Below, in pieces: positions 1 to 8,416 of a DNA stretch of 64,000 bases. The position numbers were made by a program, and so were the translations under genes. The notes under the pieces were generated by a model. The model was given only the letters and a program-made list of their open reading frames with translations, was not told the DNA's origin and made no database searches. Numbering within the stretch: position 1 is the first letter of the stretch; each line of letters opens with the position of its first letter. This stretch comes from Streptomyces stelliscabiei (GTDB lineage: Bacteria > Actinomycetota > Actinomycetes > Streptomycetales > Streptomycetaceae): positions 3,348,001-3,412,000 of the forward strand of contig NZ_JADBGF010000001.1 in the NCBI RefSeq assembly GCF_014873495.1, written 5' to 3'.

Positions 1-3
1 GTC

Positions 4-37
4 AAGGGGTGGTGAACCGGTGGGTTCACCACCCCTT
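4..37. terminator. Perfect 15-bp hairpin
   Basis: Arm AAGGGGTGGTGAACC (4-18) is exactly complementary to 23-37 across a 4-nt loop, and a T-rich stretch follows. It probably ends a gene lying left of the window, just before the K+ channel gene. Confidence 0.75.
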
Positions 38-58
38 CACGTTTTCTACTATGCGCCC

Positions 59-817
59 ATGAAGCAGCGAGCGGTCTCGGCACAGGTCCGGTGGGAGCAG
101 CACACTCAGCGGCCGCTGTTCGTTCTGGCGGCCCTGTTCGCGGTGGCGTACGCCGTGCCGATCGTCCGGCCCGAGGCGAGCGGGGAGGTGCGGCGGTGGT
201 GCGACGTCGCCGAGTGGGTGGTGTGGGGCGCGTTCGCGCTCGACTACGTCGTCCGGCTCGCGCTCACCGAACGGCGCCGGGAGTTCGTGCGGACGCGGTG
301 GCTGGACCTGGTGGCCGTGCTGCTGCCGATGATCCAGCCGCTGCGGCTGCTGCGGGTGGTGGCGACGCTGCTGCTGGTCGGGCAGCGGGCGCGGATGGCC
401 TCGCAGATAAGGCTCACGACGTACGTCGGCGGGGCGGTGGTCGGACTGCTGATGTTCGGTTCGCTGGCGGTGCTGTCCGTGGAACGGAAAGCTCCGGGCG
501 GCAACATCCGCACGCTGGAGGACGCGGTGTGGTGGTCGTTCACGACGATGACGACGGTGGGGTACGGGGACCACGCGCCGACGACCGGGCTGGGGCGGGT
601 GATCGCCGTCGGGCTGATGCTGTCCGGGATCGCGCTGCTGGGTGTGGTGACGGCGAACATCGCGGCGTGGTTCATAGCGCGGTTCGAGAAGGACGACGCC
701 GAGGAGCGGCGGCAGACGGCCGCGATAGCGGACCTGGCCGAGGAGGTGCGGCTGTTGCGGGCGGAGGTCCTGGCGTTGCGGGCCTCCGGGTCGGCGGTGC
801 CTGAGCAGCGCCGCTGA
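59..817 (+). CDS. Voltage-gated-type potassium channel protein
   Basis: Predicted 252-aa inner-membrane ion channel. The selectivity filter TTVGYGD lies at about residues 165-171, preceded by a pore helix (DAVWWSFTTM) and flanked by two hydrophobic helices (about 122-141 and 182-202), the classic pore module. Upstream hydrophobic segments at about 20-35, 50-68 and 82-108 look like a reduced voltage-sensor region; the Arg-containing stretch PLRLLRVVATLLLVGQR resembles S4. The C-terminus is a short charged coiled-coil-like tail. I chose the ATG at 59 because the upstream in-frame ATG at 20 lies inside the hairpin at 4-37. The filter makes K+ selectivity likely; gating is inferred only. Confidence 0.9.
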   Translation: MKQRAVSAQVRWEQHTQRPLFVLAALFAVAYAVPIVRPEASGEVRRWCDVAEWVVWGAFALDYVVRLALTERRREFVRTRWLDLVAVLLPMIQPLRLLRVVATLLLVGQRARMASQIRLTTYVGGAVVGLLMFGSLAVLSVERKAPGGNIRTLEDAVWWSFTTMTTVGYGDHAPTTGLGRVIAVGLMLSGIALLGVVTANIAAWFIARFEKDDAEERRQTAAIADLAEEVRLLRAEVLALRASGSAVPEQRR

Positions 818-872
818 GCGTGGGGTGGGGCGGGATGGGGTGCGTCGGTGGGTGCGGGTCCGGTGGGGCTTC

Positions 873-1035
873 TCGCGCAGTTCCCCGCGCCCCGGAGAAG
901 CAGGGGCTGCGCCCACTGCTTCTCCGGCCGAACGGCCCCGCTTGCCAGGCTCGCGGCGCCGCGACTTCAGGCTCGCGGCGCCTCGCCTTCAGGCCCGCGG
1001 AGCCCGGGCTTTCAGGGGTGCGGGGAACTGCGCGA
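873..1035. repeat. Inverted pair of Streptomyces dispersed repeat
   Basis: The 21-nt segment 873-893 (contains GCGCAGTTCCCCGCG) recurs inverted at 1015-1035 with one mismatch. This GC-rich element is common between Streptomyces genes. Here the pair brackets a 120-bp spacer between two converging genes and could fold into a long stem. The interval 818-1058 holds no convincing gene. Confidence 0.7.
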
Positions 1036-1058
1036 CCGGCCCTCGCGTACCCGCGCCA

Positions 1059-1364
1059 TCAGAACAGGCCGGTTCCCGGCCCGGTCGCGCCGGCCAGCCA
1101 GATGAGGGCCAGGACCGTGTCGATGGCGCCGAGCACGACCGCGACGACCGCGGGGACGGGGCGGGTGCCGGACCAGGTGCGGTTCATCGCCAGCCAGCCG
1201 CAGAGGATCGCCACCGGGCCGAGGATGATGCCCAGGACGAAGAATCCCGCGACCGCGCAGATGACGCCGATGATCCCGAGGGTCGCGCGATCCGGCCCGG
1301 ACCGTGACCACGTCCGGCCACGTGCTCGGGGGTGCCTGCGCGTACCTTGTCCGAAGCCCGCCAT
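1059..1364 (-). CDS. Small DUF4190-like membrane protein
   Basis: A 101-aa protein with a short basic N-terminus and two long hydrophobic segments (about residues 30-55 and 68-92; GIIGVICAVAGFFVLGII, then VPAVVAVVLGAIDTVLALI). This is the two-helix hairpin typical of DUF4190 proteins, which have no assigned function. A longer reading frame reaches 1598, but ATG at 1364 has a good AGGGAG ribosome site about 9 nt upstream and removes a low-complexity leader. It converges with the K+ channel gene. Function unknown; family assignment rests on the helix pattern only. Confidence 0.6.
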   Translation of the reverse strand: MAGFGQGTRRHPRARGRTWSRSGPDRATLGIIGVICAVAGFFVLGIILGPVAILCGWLAMNRTWSGTRPVPAVVAVVLGAIDTVLALIWLAGATGPGTGLF

Positions 1365-1611
1365 CGTCAACAACTCCCTGAACCTCGCGGTCAGTTCGCG
1401 TACAGAACGACGGGTACCCCCGCGGAGTGGTTGAAACCAGGGAGTGTTGGCGGAGCCGGCCGCGCGCGCTGCCCCCCTCCGGCAGCGCGCCGCGGACCCC
1501 CGGGGTCGTTCCGCCGGCAACGGCCATGCCGTGCGGAGGACTTGACCCACTGTGACCCGCGGCGCGTACCGGGTGGAAGCGAGCTTGAGCGTTGTCACCC
1601 TGATAGGCGAA

Positions 1612-1629
1612 CGCGGGCGAAAACCCGCG
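1612..1629. terminator. Short hairpin after the MFS gene
   Basis: CGCGGG (1612-1617) pairs with CCCGCG (1624-1629) around a 6-nt A-rich loop, about 22 nt past the stop of the leftward MFS exporter gene. It is a modest stem and a plausible terminator. Confidence 0.4.
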
Positions 1630-1650
1630 CGTGAAGCGGCGGTGGAGCGG

Positions 1651-3276
1651 TCAGATGTGCGCCGCTCCGGCGCCCGCCTCCGCGTTCTCGCCGCGCTTGG
1701 TCAGGAACGCCACGAGGACGGCGACGGCCGCCACCCCGGCGGCCACGAGGGACGCCAGGCCCATGCCGGACATGAACGTGGCGTGCGCGACCGTGGCGAT
1801 CTTCGCCGCGACCTCCGGCGGGGTGCCCTCGGCGACCGGCGGGACACCGACCTGGACGGCCTCGGAGGCCTTGCCGAGCTGGGCCTCGGTGAGCGGCGGG
1901 AGACCGGCGTCCGTCCAGTTGCCCGGGAGGTCGCCGTCGACCTTGGAGGCCATCACGGCACCGAGGACGGCGGTGCCGAGGCTGCCGCCGATCTGCATCG
2001 CGGCCTGCTGGAGACCACCGGCGACACCGGACAGCTCCAGGGGCGCGTTGCCGACGATGACCTCGGTGGCGCCGACCATGACCGGGGCGAGGCCGAGGCC
2101 GAGGAGCGCGAACCAGAGGGACATCACGGCGCTGTCGGTGTCGGTCTCCAGCGTCGACATGCCGTACATGGCGATGGCGGTGAGGGCCATGCCGCCGGCC
2201 AGCGGGATGCGCGGTCCGGCCTTGGTGATCAGCGCGCCCGCGAGCGGCGAACCGACGATCATCATGCCGGTGAGCGGGAGGAGGTGCAGACCCGCGTCGA
2301 CGGGGCTCATCCCGTGCACGTTCTGGAGGTAGAACGTCACGAAGAACAGGCCGCCCATGAAGGCGATGGCCATCAGGACCATCAGGACGACACCCGCGGA
2401 CAGGGGTACGGAACGGAAGAGGCCCAGCGGGATCAGCGGTTCCCTCACCTTCGTCTCCCAGAAGGCGAAGAGACCGAATCCGGCGACGGACGCAGCGACG
2501 AAGGTCCAGGTCAGACCGTCGCCCCAGCCCCACTCCGGGGCCTTGATGAGCGCCCAGACCAGGCAGAACATGGCCCCGGACAGCAGGGCTATGCCCAGGA
2601 TGTCGAAGGAGCGCGGGGCGTTCTCGGCGCGGTGGTCCAGCAGGATCCAGGCACCGAGGACCAGGGCGAGGACGCCGACGGGGACGTTGATCCAGAACAC
2701 CGACTGCCAGCTGACGTTCTCCACCAGGAAGCCGCCGAGGATCGGGCCGCCCGCGGTGGAGGCGCCGATGACCATGCCCCAGATGCCGATCGCCATGTTC
2801 AGCTTCTCGGCGGGGAAGGTGGCGCGGAGCAGGCCGAGCGCGGCCGGCATCAGCAGCGCGCCGAACAGACCCTGGAAGACGCGGAAGGTCACCACGAAGG
2901 CGACCGAGTCCGACAGGCCGATGGCGCCGGAGGCGGCGGCGAAGCCGACCACACCGATGAGGAAGGTCTGGCGGTGGCCGAAGCGGTCGCCCAGCTTGCC
3001 CGCGGTGATGAGGGTGACCGCCAGCGCGAGGAAGTACGCGTTGGTGATCCACTGGACCTCGGCGAAACTCGCCTTGAGGTCGTCCGCGATGACCGGGTTG
3101 GCGATCGCCACGATGGTGCCGTCGAGGGCGACCATCATGACGCCGACGGCCACGGTGAGGAGGGTGAACCAGGGATGGCCGCGCAGGCCCCGGCCCTGGT
3201 TCGTCGTCGGGTCCGACGGGACGCCTGGCGCCTTGTCCCCCGGTCCCGTCTTGTCGACAGTGGTCTGACTAGTCAT
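1651..3276 (-). CDS. MFS drug/proton antiporter, DHA2 (14-TM) family
   Basis: 541-aa major-facilitator exporter. About fourteen hydrophobic segments run from residue 37 to 525, and length and order match the EmrB/QacA-type DHA2 family that expels drugs or toxic metabolites using the proton gradient. Recognisable features are the first-helix segment ending VALDGTIVAIANPVI, the loop KLGDRFGHRQTF between helices 2 and 3 (motif A), and GALLMPAALGLLRATFP in helix 4. The C-terminus is cytoplasmic and Ala/Lys-rich. It is divergent from the TetR gene at 3377, with a shared 100-bp promoter region containing an inverted repeat, so TetR probably represses it. Substrate unknown. Confidence 0.92.
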   Translation of the reverse strand: MTSQTTVDKTGPGDKAPGVPSDPTTNQGRGLRGHPWFTLLTVAVGVMMVALDGTIVAIANPVIADDLKASFAEVQWITNAYFLALAVTLITAGKLGDRFGHRQTFLIGVVGFAAASGAIGLSDSVAFVVTFRVFQGLFGALLMPAALGLLRATFPAEKLNMAIGIWGMVIGASTAGGPILGGFLVENVSWQSVFWINVPVGVLALVLGAWILLDHRAENAPRSFDILGIALLSGAMFCLVWALIKAPEWGWGDGLTWTFVAASVAGFGLFAFWETKVREPLIPLGLFRSVPLSAGVVLMVLMAIAFMGGLFFVTFYLQNVHGMSPVDAGLHLLPLTGMMIVGSPLAGALITKAGPRIPLAGGMALTAIAMYGMSTLETDTDSAVMSLWFALLGLGLAPVMVGATEVIVGNAPLELSGVAGGLQQAAMQIGGSLGTAVLGAVMASKVDGDLPGNWTDAGLPPLTEAQLGKASEAVQVGVPPVAEGTPPEVAAKIATVAHATFMSGMGLASLVAAGVAAVAVLVAFLTKRGENAEAGAGAAHI

Positions 3277-3300
3277 ACGCGCGAGACTAATGACAGCGAC

Positions 3301-3339
3301 TGACAGTTGACAAACCAGTTCACAAGTCGGTAACTGTCA
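3301..3339. promoter_or_regulatory. TetR operator and divergent promoter candidate
   Basis: TGACAGTT (3301-3308) is inverted as AACTGTCA (3332-3339). The arms overlap a plausible rightward promoter: TTGACA at 3307-3312, 18-nt spacer, TAACTG at 3331-3336. The position between the exporter and the TetR gene fits repression of both. Confidence 0.5.
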
Positions 3340-3376
3340 CGTCACTCGCCGCAGGGGCGGGTGGAGACGAGGGTTC

Positions 3377-4039
3377 ATGGAGACGGCTGCCACGGCGGCG
3401 ACGGACCGGGAGCGGCCGGGGCTGCGCGAGCGCAAGAAGCAGCGCACCCGCGACGCGCTGCTGCGGGCGGCCCTGGAGCTGTTCACGACCCGGGGGTACG
3501 AGACGACGACGGTCGACGAGATCGCCGAGGCCGTCGACGTCTCCCAGCGCACCTTCTTCCGCTACTTCGCGGGCAAGGAGGAGGCGGCCCTCGCGGTCAT
3601 GGACCTCACTCAGGCACATTTCCTGGCGGCCGTGCGCGCCCGCCCGGCGCACGAGGCGCCGCTGGAGGCGCTGCGCAACGCCGTGCTGGAGGGCTGGGAC
3701 GCCATCGGTGAGGCCATCGACCGGGTCGTTCCCGTCGACCTCTATCTGCGCGTCTACGGCATGGTCGAGTCGACGCCGGCGCTGCTGGCCGCCCATCTGC
3801 GCCGCTCGGACGAGGTCGCGCGGGAACTGGAGGGGATCGTCGCCGAGCGCGAGGGGCTCGACGTGCGCACCGACCCCCGGCCGCGCGTGGCGGTGGCCCT
3901 CTTCGGCGGGGTGATGCGGGTGACCGAGCGCATGTGGGCCCAGGGCGGCGACCTCAGCAAGGACGCGATGCGCGCGCTGACCGCCGCACATCTGGACGCC
4001 GTACGGCCGACGTTGGCCGAGAAGTGGCGTTCTGACTGA
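3377..4039 (+). CDS. TetR family repressor of the adjacent exporter
   Basis: 220 aa. The N-terminal TetR DNA-binding domain is clear: basic lead (LRERKKQRTRDALLRAA), then the helix-turn-helix TTVDEIAEAVDVSQRTFFRYF at about residues 45-65. The rest is the all-helical ligand-binding half, ending near residue 215. Its promoter faces the DHA2 exporter gene, the usual arrangement for a drug-responsive local repressor. The ligand cannot be told from sequence. Confidence 0.92.
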   Translation: METAATAATDRERPGLRERKKQRTRDALLRAALELFTTRGYETTTVDEIAEAVDVSQRTFFRYFAGKEEAALAVMDLTQAHFLAAVRARPAHEAPLEALRNAVLEGWDAIGEAIDRVVPVDLYLRVYGMVESTPALLAAHLRRSDEVARELEGIVAEREGLDVRTDPRPRVAVALFGGVMRVTERMWAQGGDLSKDAMRALTAAHLDAVRPTLAEKWRSD

Positions 4040-4065
4040 AAAGCGTAAGGAACGGCATCATCGCG

Positions 4066-4092
4066 ACCTTCCGTGCGCGGCACACGGAAGGT
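4066..4092. terminator. 10-bp hairpin after TetR gene
   Basis: ACCTTCCGTG (4066-4075) and CACGGAAGGT (4083-4092) are perfectly complementary with a 7-nt loop, 27 nt past the TetR stop. It is likely a terminator; an operator role for the downstream hydrolase gene is less likely. Confidence 0.55.
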
Positions 4093-4163
4093 GCGTGATC
4101 GAAACGTGATCCCTCTCACTTGGTTAACGCGAGACCCTTCCGTTCTCTTAGTGTGTCCTTTCA

Positions 4164-5372
4164 GTGACTTCCTTCGACTCCTCCCCGCAACTGAACGTCT
4201 GGCGCGCACTGCTGGCGCTGGCCGTGGTTTTCGTGATGCTGGCGACCACCGGCTGGACCGCGATCCGCAGCCACCGCGAGGAGTCGCCGCTGCAGGCGTC
4301 GCTCTCCGCGTGGCAGCGCGGACACCTCGACGGCCGTGAACTGCCGGACGCCGACGCGGCCCCGCACCGCCTGACCGCCTTCTTCGCCTCGCTCACCGCG
4401 CACCAGCGCGGCAGGCTCGCCCACCGCTATCCGCTCGCCGTGGGCAACATGGCCGGCGCCCCCGTGGAGCTGCGGTACCGGGCCAACCGCCTCGCGCTCA
4501 AGCAGCAGAGCGCGCGCGAACGCGAACGCATGCACGACCAGCGGCTCTCCGAGACCGGCCGGTACGAGGCCGGCCGCCGGATGCACCGCTTCGACATGCT
4601 CGCCGTGCAGAAGCGGCACATCCTCGCCTTCGACCCCCAGGGCGACGGCCGGGTCGCCGAGGTCTTCGGCAGTCTCGACAAGGCCGAACGCGTCTCGGTC
4701 GTCGTCCCCGGCGTCGACACCAACATCATCAACTTCCAGCGCACCAACCGCCGGTTCTCCGCTCCCGTCGGCATGGCCGAGTCGCTCTACGACGCCGAAC
4801 GCTCGGCCGACCCCGCCACGCGCACCGCCGTGATCGCCTGGGCCGACTACACCGCCCCCACCGGCCTCGGCCTCGACTCGGCCACCGCGCTCCGCGCCGA
4901 ACAGGGCTCGGTCCGGCTGAACGCGCTGGTGCGCAGCCTGCCCAGCGGCTCCACCGTCGCGCTGGTGTGCCACAGCTACGGCTCCGTCGTGTGCGGGGTC
5001 GCCGCGTCCTCGCTGCCGTCCCGGGTCACCGACATCGCGGTCGCCGGCAGCCCCGGCATGCGCGCCGAGACAGTCGGTCAGCTGCGGACGGGGGCCCGGG
5101 TGTGGGCCATGCGGGACGCCGACGACTGGATCCAGGACGTGCCCTATCTGGAGGTCGGCGGGCTCGGCCACGGCGCCGACCCGGTCTCCTCGGAGTTCGG
5201 GGCGCGCATCCTGTCGGCCGCCGACGCCCAGGGGCACAGCGGCTATTTCGAGCCGGGCACGGAGAGTTTGTCCAACTTCGCCGAAATCGGCATCGGCGCC
5301 TACGCGTCGGTGCGCTGCGCGCGGAAGGACGACGCCTGTCTGGCGGGTCTGTCCGACAGCGCTGCGGCCTGA
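4164..5372 (+). CDS. Alpha/beta hydrolase (DUF1023 type)
   Basis: 402-aa protein with one N-terminal membrane segment (about residues 12-30), so probably membrane-anchored with the catalytic part outside. The nucleophile elbow CHSYGS puts the likely catalytic Ser at 271, in the strand-turn-helix context STVALVCHSYGSVV typical of DUF1023 hydrolases. A later His (GHSGYFEPGTESLSN, about residue 360) could complete the triad. The start is GTG at 4164. Nothing nearby indicates a substrate; the gene has its own promoter region after the hairpin at 4066-4092. The fold assignment is firm, the enzyme activity unknown. Confidence 0.85.
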   Translation: MTSFDSSPQLNVWRALLALAVVFVMLATTGWTAIRSHREESPLQASLSAWQRGHLDGRELPDADAAPHRLTAFFASLTAHQRGRLAHRYPLAVGNMAGAPVELRYRANRLALKQQSARERERMHDQRLSETGRYEAGRRMHRFDMLAVQKRHILAFDPQGDGRVAEVFGSLDKAERVSVVVPGVDTNIINFQRTNRRFSAPVGMAESLYDAERSADPATRTAVIAWADYTAPTGLGLDSATALRAEQGSVRLNALVRSLPSGSTVALVCHSYGSVVCGVAASSLPSRVTDIAVAGSPGMRAETVGQLRTGARVWAMRDADDWIQDVPYLEVGGLGHGADPVSSEFGARILSAADAQGHSGYFEPGTESLSNFAEIGIGAYASVRCARKDDACLAGLSDSAAA

Positions 5373-5447
5373 CGCGCGTAGAGAGGGGTAGAAGTGCGCT
5401 TCGCCACGGTCGGGACTTCCCCGCGTCGCCCGCATACGATGAGCCGC

Positions 5448-6302
5448 ATGGGTGACGTACTGGCCGGATTTCATGCCGCCTGGGAGTTCGAGTCCGACTC
5501 CGTGCTCATCCGCTTCGAACGGGGGATTCGCACGCCGAAGCTCTTCCAGGCGCTCGGTGAGCGGCGCGTCCCCTTGGAGGCGATCGCGGGGGTGACACTG
5601 ACGCCCGGGAAGCGGGGCACCGTCGTCCTGCGTGCCGTGCCGCGACCGGGCGCCGATCCGCTGATGGAGGTGGCGGCCGACCAGCTCAAGGAGGGCTCCG
5701 ACCCGTACCGGCTGGTGCTGCCGGCCGAGCGGGAGACGCTCGCGGAGTACTACGCCGACGAGCTGCGGGCCCGGTTGACCAAGTCGGGGCCGGCCGACCG
5801 GTTCCTGGTGGCGGCGCCCGAAGTGCCCCTGCAGTTCAAGGCGTACGACGGGAAGGCGTCGTTCGACGGGCGGTCGGTGTCGTTCCGGTGGTCCTGGACG
5901 GGTGCGTCCTCGGCGAAGTGGAAGGCCGGGGACCAGAGTTTTCCGGTGAGCGCGCTCAGCGGGGTCGAGTGGCGGTCGCCGGAGGCGTTCGAGGGGTATC
6001 TGCGGCTGCTGCGCCGCGATGCCGCGGGCGAGCGGGAGGCTCAGCCGGATCACGATCCGGCCGCCGTCGTGTTCGGGCTGGGATACGGGCCGGTGCACGA
6101 GTCGTTGCCGTTCGCCGCGGCGGTGCTGGCCTCGGTGCGGTCCCGCTCCGCGGGGGGCACGCAGTCGGTCGAGGCCGGGCCCCGGCGGGATCCGGCCGAC
6201 ATCGCCGACCGGATCCGGCATCTGGGGGAGTTGCACGAGGCGGGGCTGGTCACCGATGAGGAGTTCAGCGTGAAGAAGGCGGAGCTGCTGGCCGAGTTGT
6301 AG
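5448..6302 (+). CDS. DUF4429 tandem-domain protein with SHOCT tail
   Basis: 284 aa with no signal or membrane segment. Two similar PH-like DUF4429 modules occupy about residues 1-110 and 125-215. Each has the pattern of a strand entering RF/RW followed by a basic segment; compare DSVLIRFERGIRTPKLFQ with GRSVSFRWSWTGASSAKWK. The last 35 residues (ADIADRIRHLGELHEAGL, then EEFSVKKAELL) are a SHOCT motif, a short helical tail found at the C-terminus of many actinobacterial proteins. I used ATG 5448; an ATG three codons upstream (5439) is possible. Function unknown; such proteins may bind membranes or partner proteins. Confidence 0.85.
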   Translation: MGDVLAGFHAAWEFESDSVLIRFERGIRTPKLFQALGERRVPLEAIAGVTLTPGKRGTVVLRAVPRPGADPLMEVAADQLKEGSDPYRLVLPAERETLAEYYADELRARLTKSGPADRFLVAAPEVPLQFKAYDGKASFDGRSVSFRWSWTGASSAKWKAGDQSFPVSALSGVEWRSPEAFEGYLRLLRRDAAGEREAQPDHDPAAVVFGLGYGPVHESLPFAAAVLASVRSRSAGGTQSVEAGPRRDPADIADRIRHLGELHEAGLVTDEEFSVKKAELLAEL

Positions 6303-6334
6303 CCCGCGCTCCCCCGCCCCGGCGGAGTTCGGCG

Positions 6335-7348
6335 CTACTCCCTGCCCGCGGAGGTGAACCGCATGTCCGCGTAGCGGTCGCCCGCCACCTGGGCCGCGAT
6401 CGGTTCCAGCAGGGACAGGTCGTCCTCGCCGAGGACGATCCGCGTGGCCGCCGTGTTCTCCTCCACCCGGCCCGGCTTGCGGGTGCCCGGGATGGGGACC
6501 ACGGGAAGGCCGTGCAGGGGTGCCTGTCGCTGGACCCAGGCCAGGGCGATCTGGCCCGGGGTGGCGCCGTGGGCCTCCGCGACCTTGCGGACCGGGTCCA
6601 GCAGGGTCGCGTTGGCGGTGGCGTTGTCGCCGGTGAAGCGGGGCTGCTGACGGCGGAAGTCGTCCGCGGTGAGGTCCTCGGCCTTGGCGAAGGAACCGGT
6701 GAGGAAACCGCGGCCGAGGGGCGAGTAGGCGACGAGGGTGACGCCGAGTTCGCGGGCCGCGGGGACGACGCTCGCCTCGATGTCGCGGCTGAACAGCGAC
6801 CACTCGGACTGCAGGGCGGCGATGGGGTGCACGGCGTGGGCCGCGCGCAGTTCGGCGGCCGTGACCTCGCTGAGGCCCAACCGCCTGACCTTGCCCTCGC
6901 GGACCAGGTCGGCCATGACGCCGACGCTCTCCTCGATGGGCACCTCCACGTCACGGCGGTGCATGTAGTAGAGGTCGATCACGTCGACGTCGAGGCGGCG
7001 CAGACTGCCCTCGACGGACTCCCGTATGTGCGCCTCGTCGTTGCGGATGATCCGCCTCGTCGGGTCGTCGGGGTCGATCGCCAGACCGAACTTGGTGGCG
7101 ATGACGACCTCGTCGCGGTGCGCCTTGAAGAAGGGGGAGAGGAACCTCTCGTTCTCCCCGGCGCCGTACGCGTGCGCCGTGTCGTAGAGCGTGACGCCCA
7201 GCTCCAGGGCGCGATCCAGCGTGGCCCTGGACTCCGCGGCGTCCGAGGGGCCGTACGCGAAGCTCATGCCCATGCAGCCGAGGCCCTGTACGCCGACCTC
7301 GGGGCCGTCGGCGCCCAGTCGTGCCTTCGCGATCCTGCCGTCCGTCAT
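6335..7348 (-). CDS. Aldo/keto reductase
   Basis: 337-aa NADPH-dependent oxidoreductase of the AKR superfamily (AKR13-like). The (beta/alpha)8 signature residues are present: Asp/Tyr in LYDTAHAYGAGENE (catalytic Tyr about residue 61), Lys in VVIATKFG (about 87), His in LYYMHRRD (about 130), and the NADP-binding end IPGTRKPGRVEEN. Its start codon overlaps the stop of the MerR gene by four bases (7345-7348), so the two are translationally coupled and the reductase is the probable MerR target. The substrate is likely a reactive aldehyde or ketone, by analogy with other MerR-AKR pairs. Confidence 0.92.
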   Translation of the reverse strand: MTDGRIAKARLGADGPEVGVQGLGCMGMSFAYGPSDAAESRATLDRALELGVTLYDTAHAYGAGENERFLSPFFKAHRDEVVIATKFGLAIDPDDPTRRIIRNDEAHIRESVEGSLRRLDVDVIDLYYMHRRDVEVPIEESVGVMADLVREGKVRRLGLSEVTAAELRAAHAVHPIAALQSEWSLFSRDIEASVVPAARELGVTLVAYSPLGRGFLTGSFAKAEDLTADDFRRQQPRFTGDNATANATLLDPVRKVAEAHGATPGQIALAWVQRQAPLHGLPVVPIPGTRKPGRVEENTAATRIVLGEDDLSLLEPIAAQVAGDRYADMRFTSAGRE

Positions 7349-7830
7349 GAGGCCCTCTCCGACGCCAGGGCCTGCCCGGCGTCAGCGTAGAAGTTGATCT
7401 TTCGGTCGAGCACGTTCAGGGTGTCCTGCAGCTCCGCGATCCGGGACAGGACGTCGTCCCTGGTCGACTTGAGCAGGTCGAAGCGCTCGGTGTAGGTGTG
7501 GTCGCCCTCGCGCACCAGCTCCGCGTAACGGACCATGTCGGCGACCGGCATGCCGGTCAGCCGGAGCTTGCCGACGAGGTCGAGCCAGTCGAGGTCACGG
7601 TTGCGGTAGCGGCGCTGGCCGGTGTGGGAGCGGTCGATGTGCGGCATCAGCCCGATGCGCTCGTACCAGCGCAGCGTGTGCGCCGTCAGACCGGTGAGGT
7701 CCACGACCTCGCTGATCGTGTACCTGTCCTGCCCGTCCGGCCGCCGGGGCTTCAGTGGCGGACCGGCGCAACTGTCGGTACCGGCGGTACTCGTGGCACT
7801 CGGCGTACTCGTGGTCTCCATCACCGTCAT
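7345..7830 (-). CDS. MerR family regulator coupled to aldo/keto reductase
   Basis: 161 aa. The MerR helix-turn-helix is obvious: YTISEVVDLTGLTAHTLRWYERIGLM at about residues 37-62, then the wing (RRYRNRDLDWLDLVGKLRLTGM). A C-terminal coiled coil of about 35 residues follows (DDVLSRIAELQDTLNVLDRKINFY) for dimerisation. The effector domain is short and contains no Cys pair, so metal sensing is unlikely. I placed the start at the ATG at 7830; a much longer frame runs upstream but overlaps the neighbouring genes. It probably autoregulates through the dyad at 7848-7865. Confidence 0.9.
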   Translation of the reverse strand: MTVMETTSTPSATSTAGTDSCAGPPLKPRRPDGQDRYTISEVVDLTGLTAHTLRWYERIGLMPHIDRSHTGQRRYRNRDLDWLDLVGKLRLTGMPVADMVRYAELVREGDHTYTERFDLLKSTRDDVLSRIAELQDTLNVLDRKINFYADAGQALASERAS

Positions 7831-7847
7831 GCCCCCCACGCTAAAAC

Positions 7848-7865
7848 CTTGGAGTGCGCTCGAAG
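7848..7865. promoter_or_regulatory. MerR-type operator dyad
   Basis: CTTGGAGTGCGCTCGAAG is an imperfect palindrome (7 of 9 pairs) 18 bp upstream of the merR start. The CTTGGAGTG...AAG pattern is typical of operators in MerR-controlled promoters. Confidence 0.55.
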
Positions 7866-7926
7866 CAAGCGAATCCGGTGAGAAAACACGAGGACGTGAC
7901 GTGATCCCACTGGTTAGCGTGCGGGC

Positions 7927-8397
7927 ATGAGTCTCGTACGACGCGCCACGGCCGAGGACGCCCGGGAACTGCTCCGGCTGCGGCAGGTGATGATCGACTC
8001 CATGCGGGGCGCGGACCGCTCCACCGACTGGCACGCCGAGTCCCTGCCCACCGTACGCCGCCGACTCGCCGACCCGGACGGGGACTTCGCGGCCTTCGTG
8101 GTCGACCGTCCGGAGCGGCCGGGCACGCTCGCCGCACTGGTGGCGGGGACGATCGACTACCGGATCGGGCGGGCCGGGAACCCGCACGGCGCGGTGGGCC
8201 ACGTCTTCAGCGTCGCCACCGACCCCGGCGCCCGCCGCCGGGGGTACGCCCGCGCCTGCATGGACGCGCTCCTGGACTGGTTCCGTGAACGGGGCGCCGG
8301 CCACGTCCACCTCACCGCGTCCCCCGAGGCGGAACCGCTGTACGCGTCGATGGGCTTCCGGCGCAGATCCGACCCCTTGATGCAGCTGGACCTGTGA
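7927..8397 (+). CDS. GNAT family N-acetyltransferase
   Basis: 156-aa soluble acetyltransferase. It shows the GNAT core: first helix with VRRATAEDARELLRLRQ, strand 4 with HVFSVATDPGARRRGYARACMDALL (acetyl-CoA pyrophosphate loop RRRGYA, about residues 100-106), and the closing strand PLYASMGFRR near residue 140. It stands alone between the divergent MerR gene and the serine hydrolase gene 20 bp downstream, which may share its transcript. The acceptor substrate is unknown. Confidence 0.9.
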   Translation: MSLVRRATAEDARELLRLRQVMIDSMRGADRSTDWHAESLPTVRRRLADPDGDFAAFVVDRPERPGTLAALVAGTIDYRIGRAGNPHGAVGHVFSVATDPGARRRGYARACMDALLDWFRERGAGHVHLTASPEAEPLYASMGFRRRSDPLMQLDL

Positions 8398-8416
8398 GCC
8401 GCCTAGGCTCGTGGTC

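Noticed and set aside
1552-3303. 583-aa plus-strand frame opposite the MFS gene
   Set aside because: A Gly/Asp/Glu/Arg-rich shadow of the exporter gene, typical of high-GC antisense frames.
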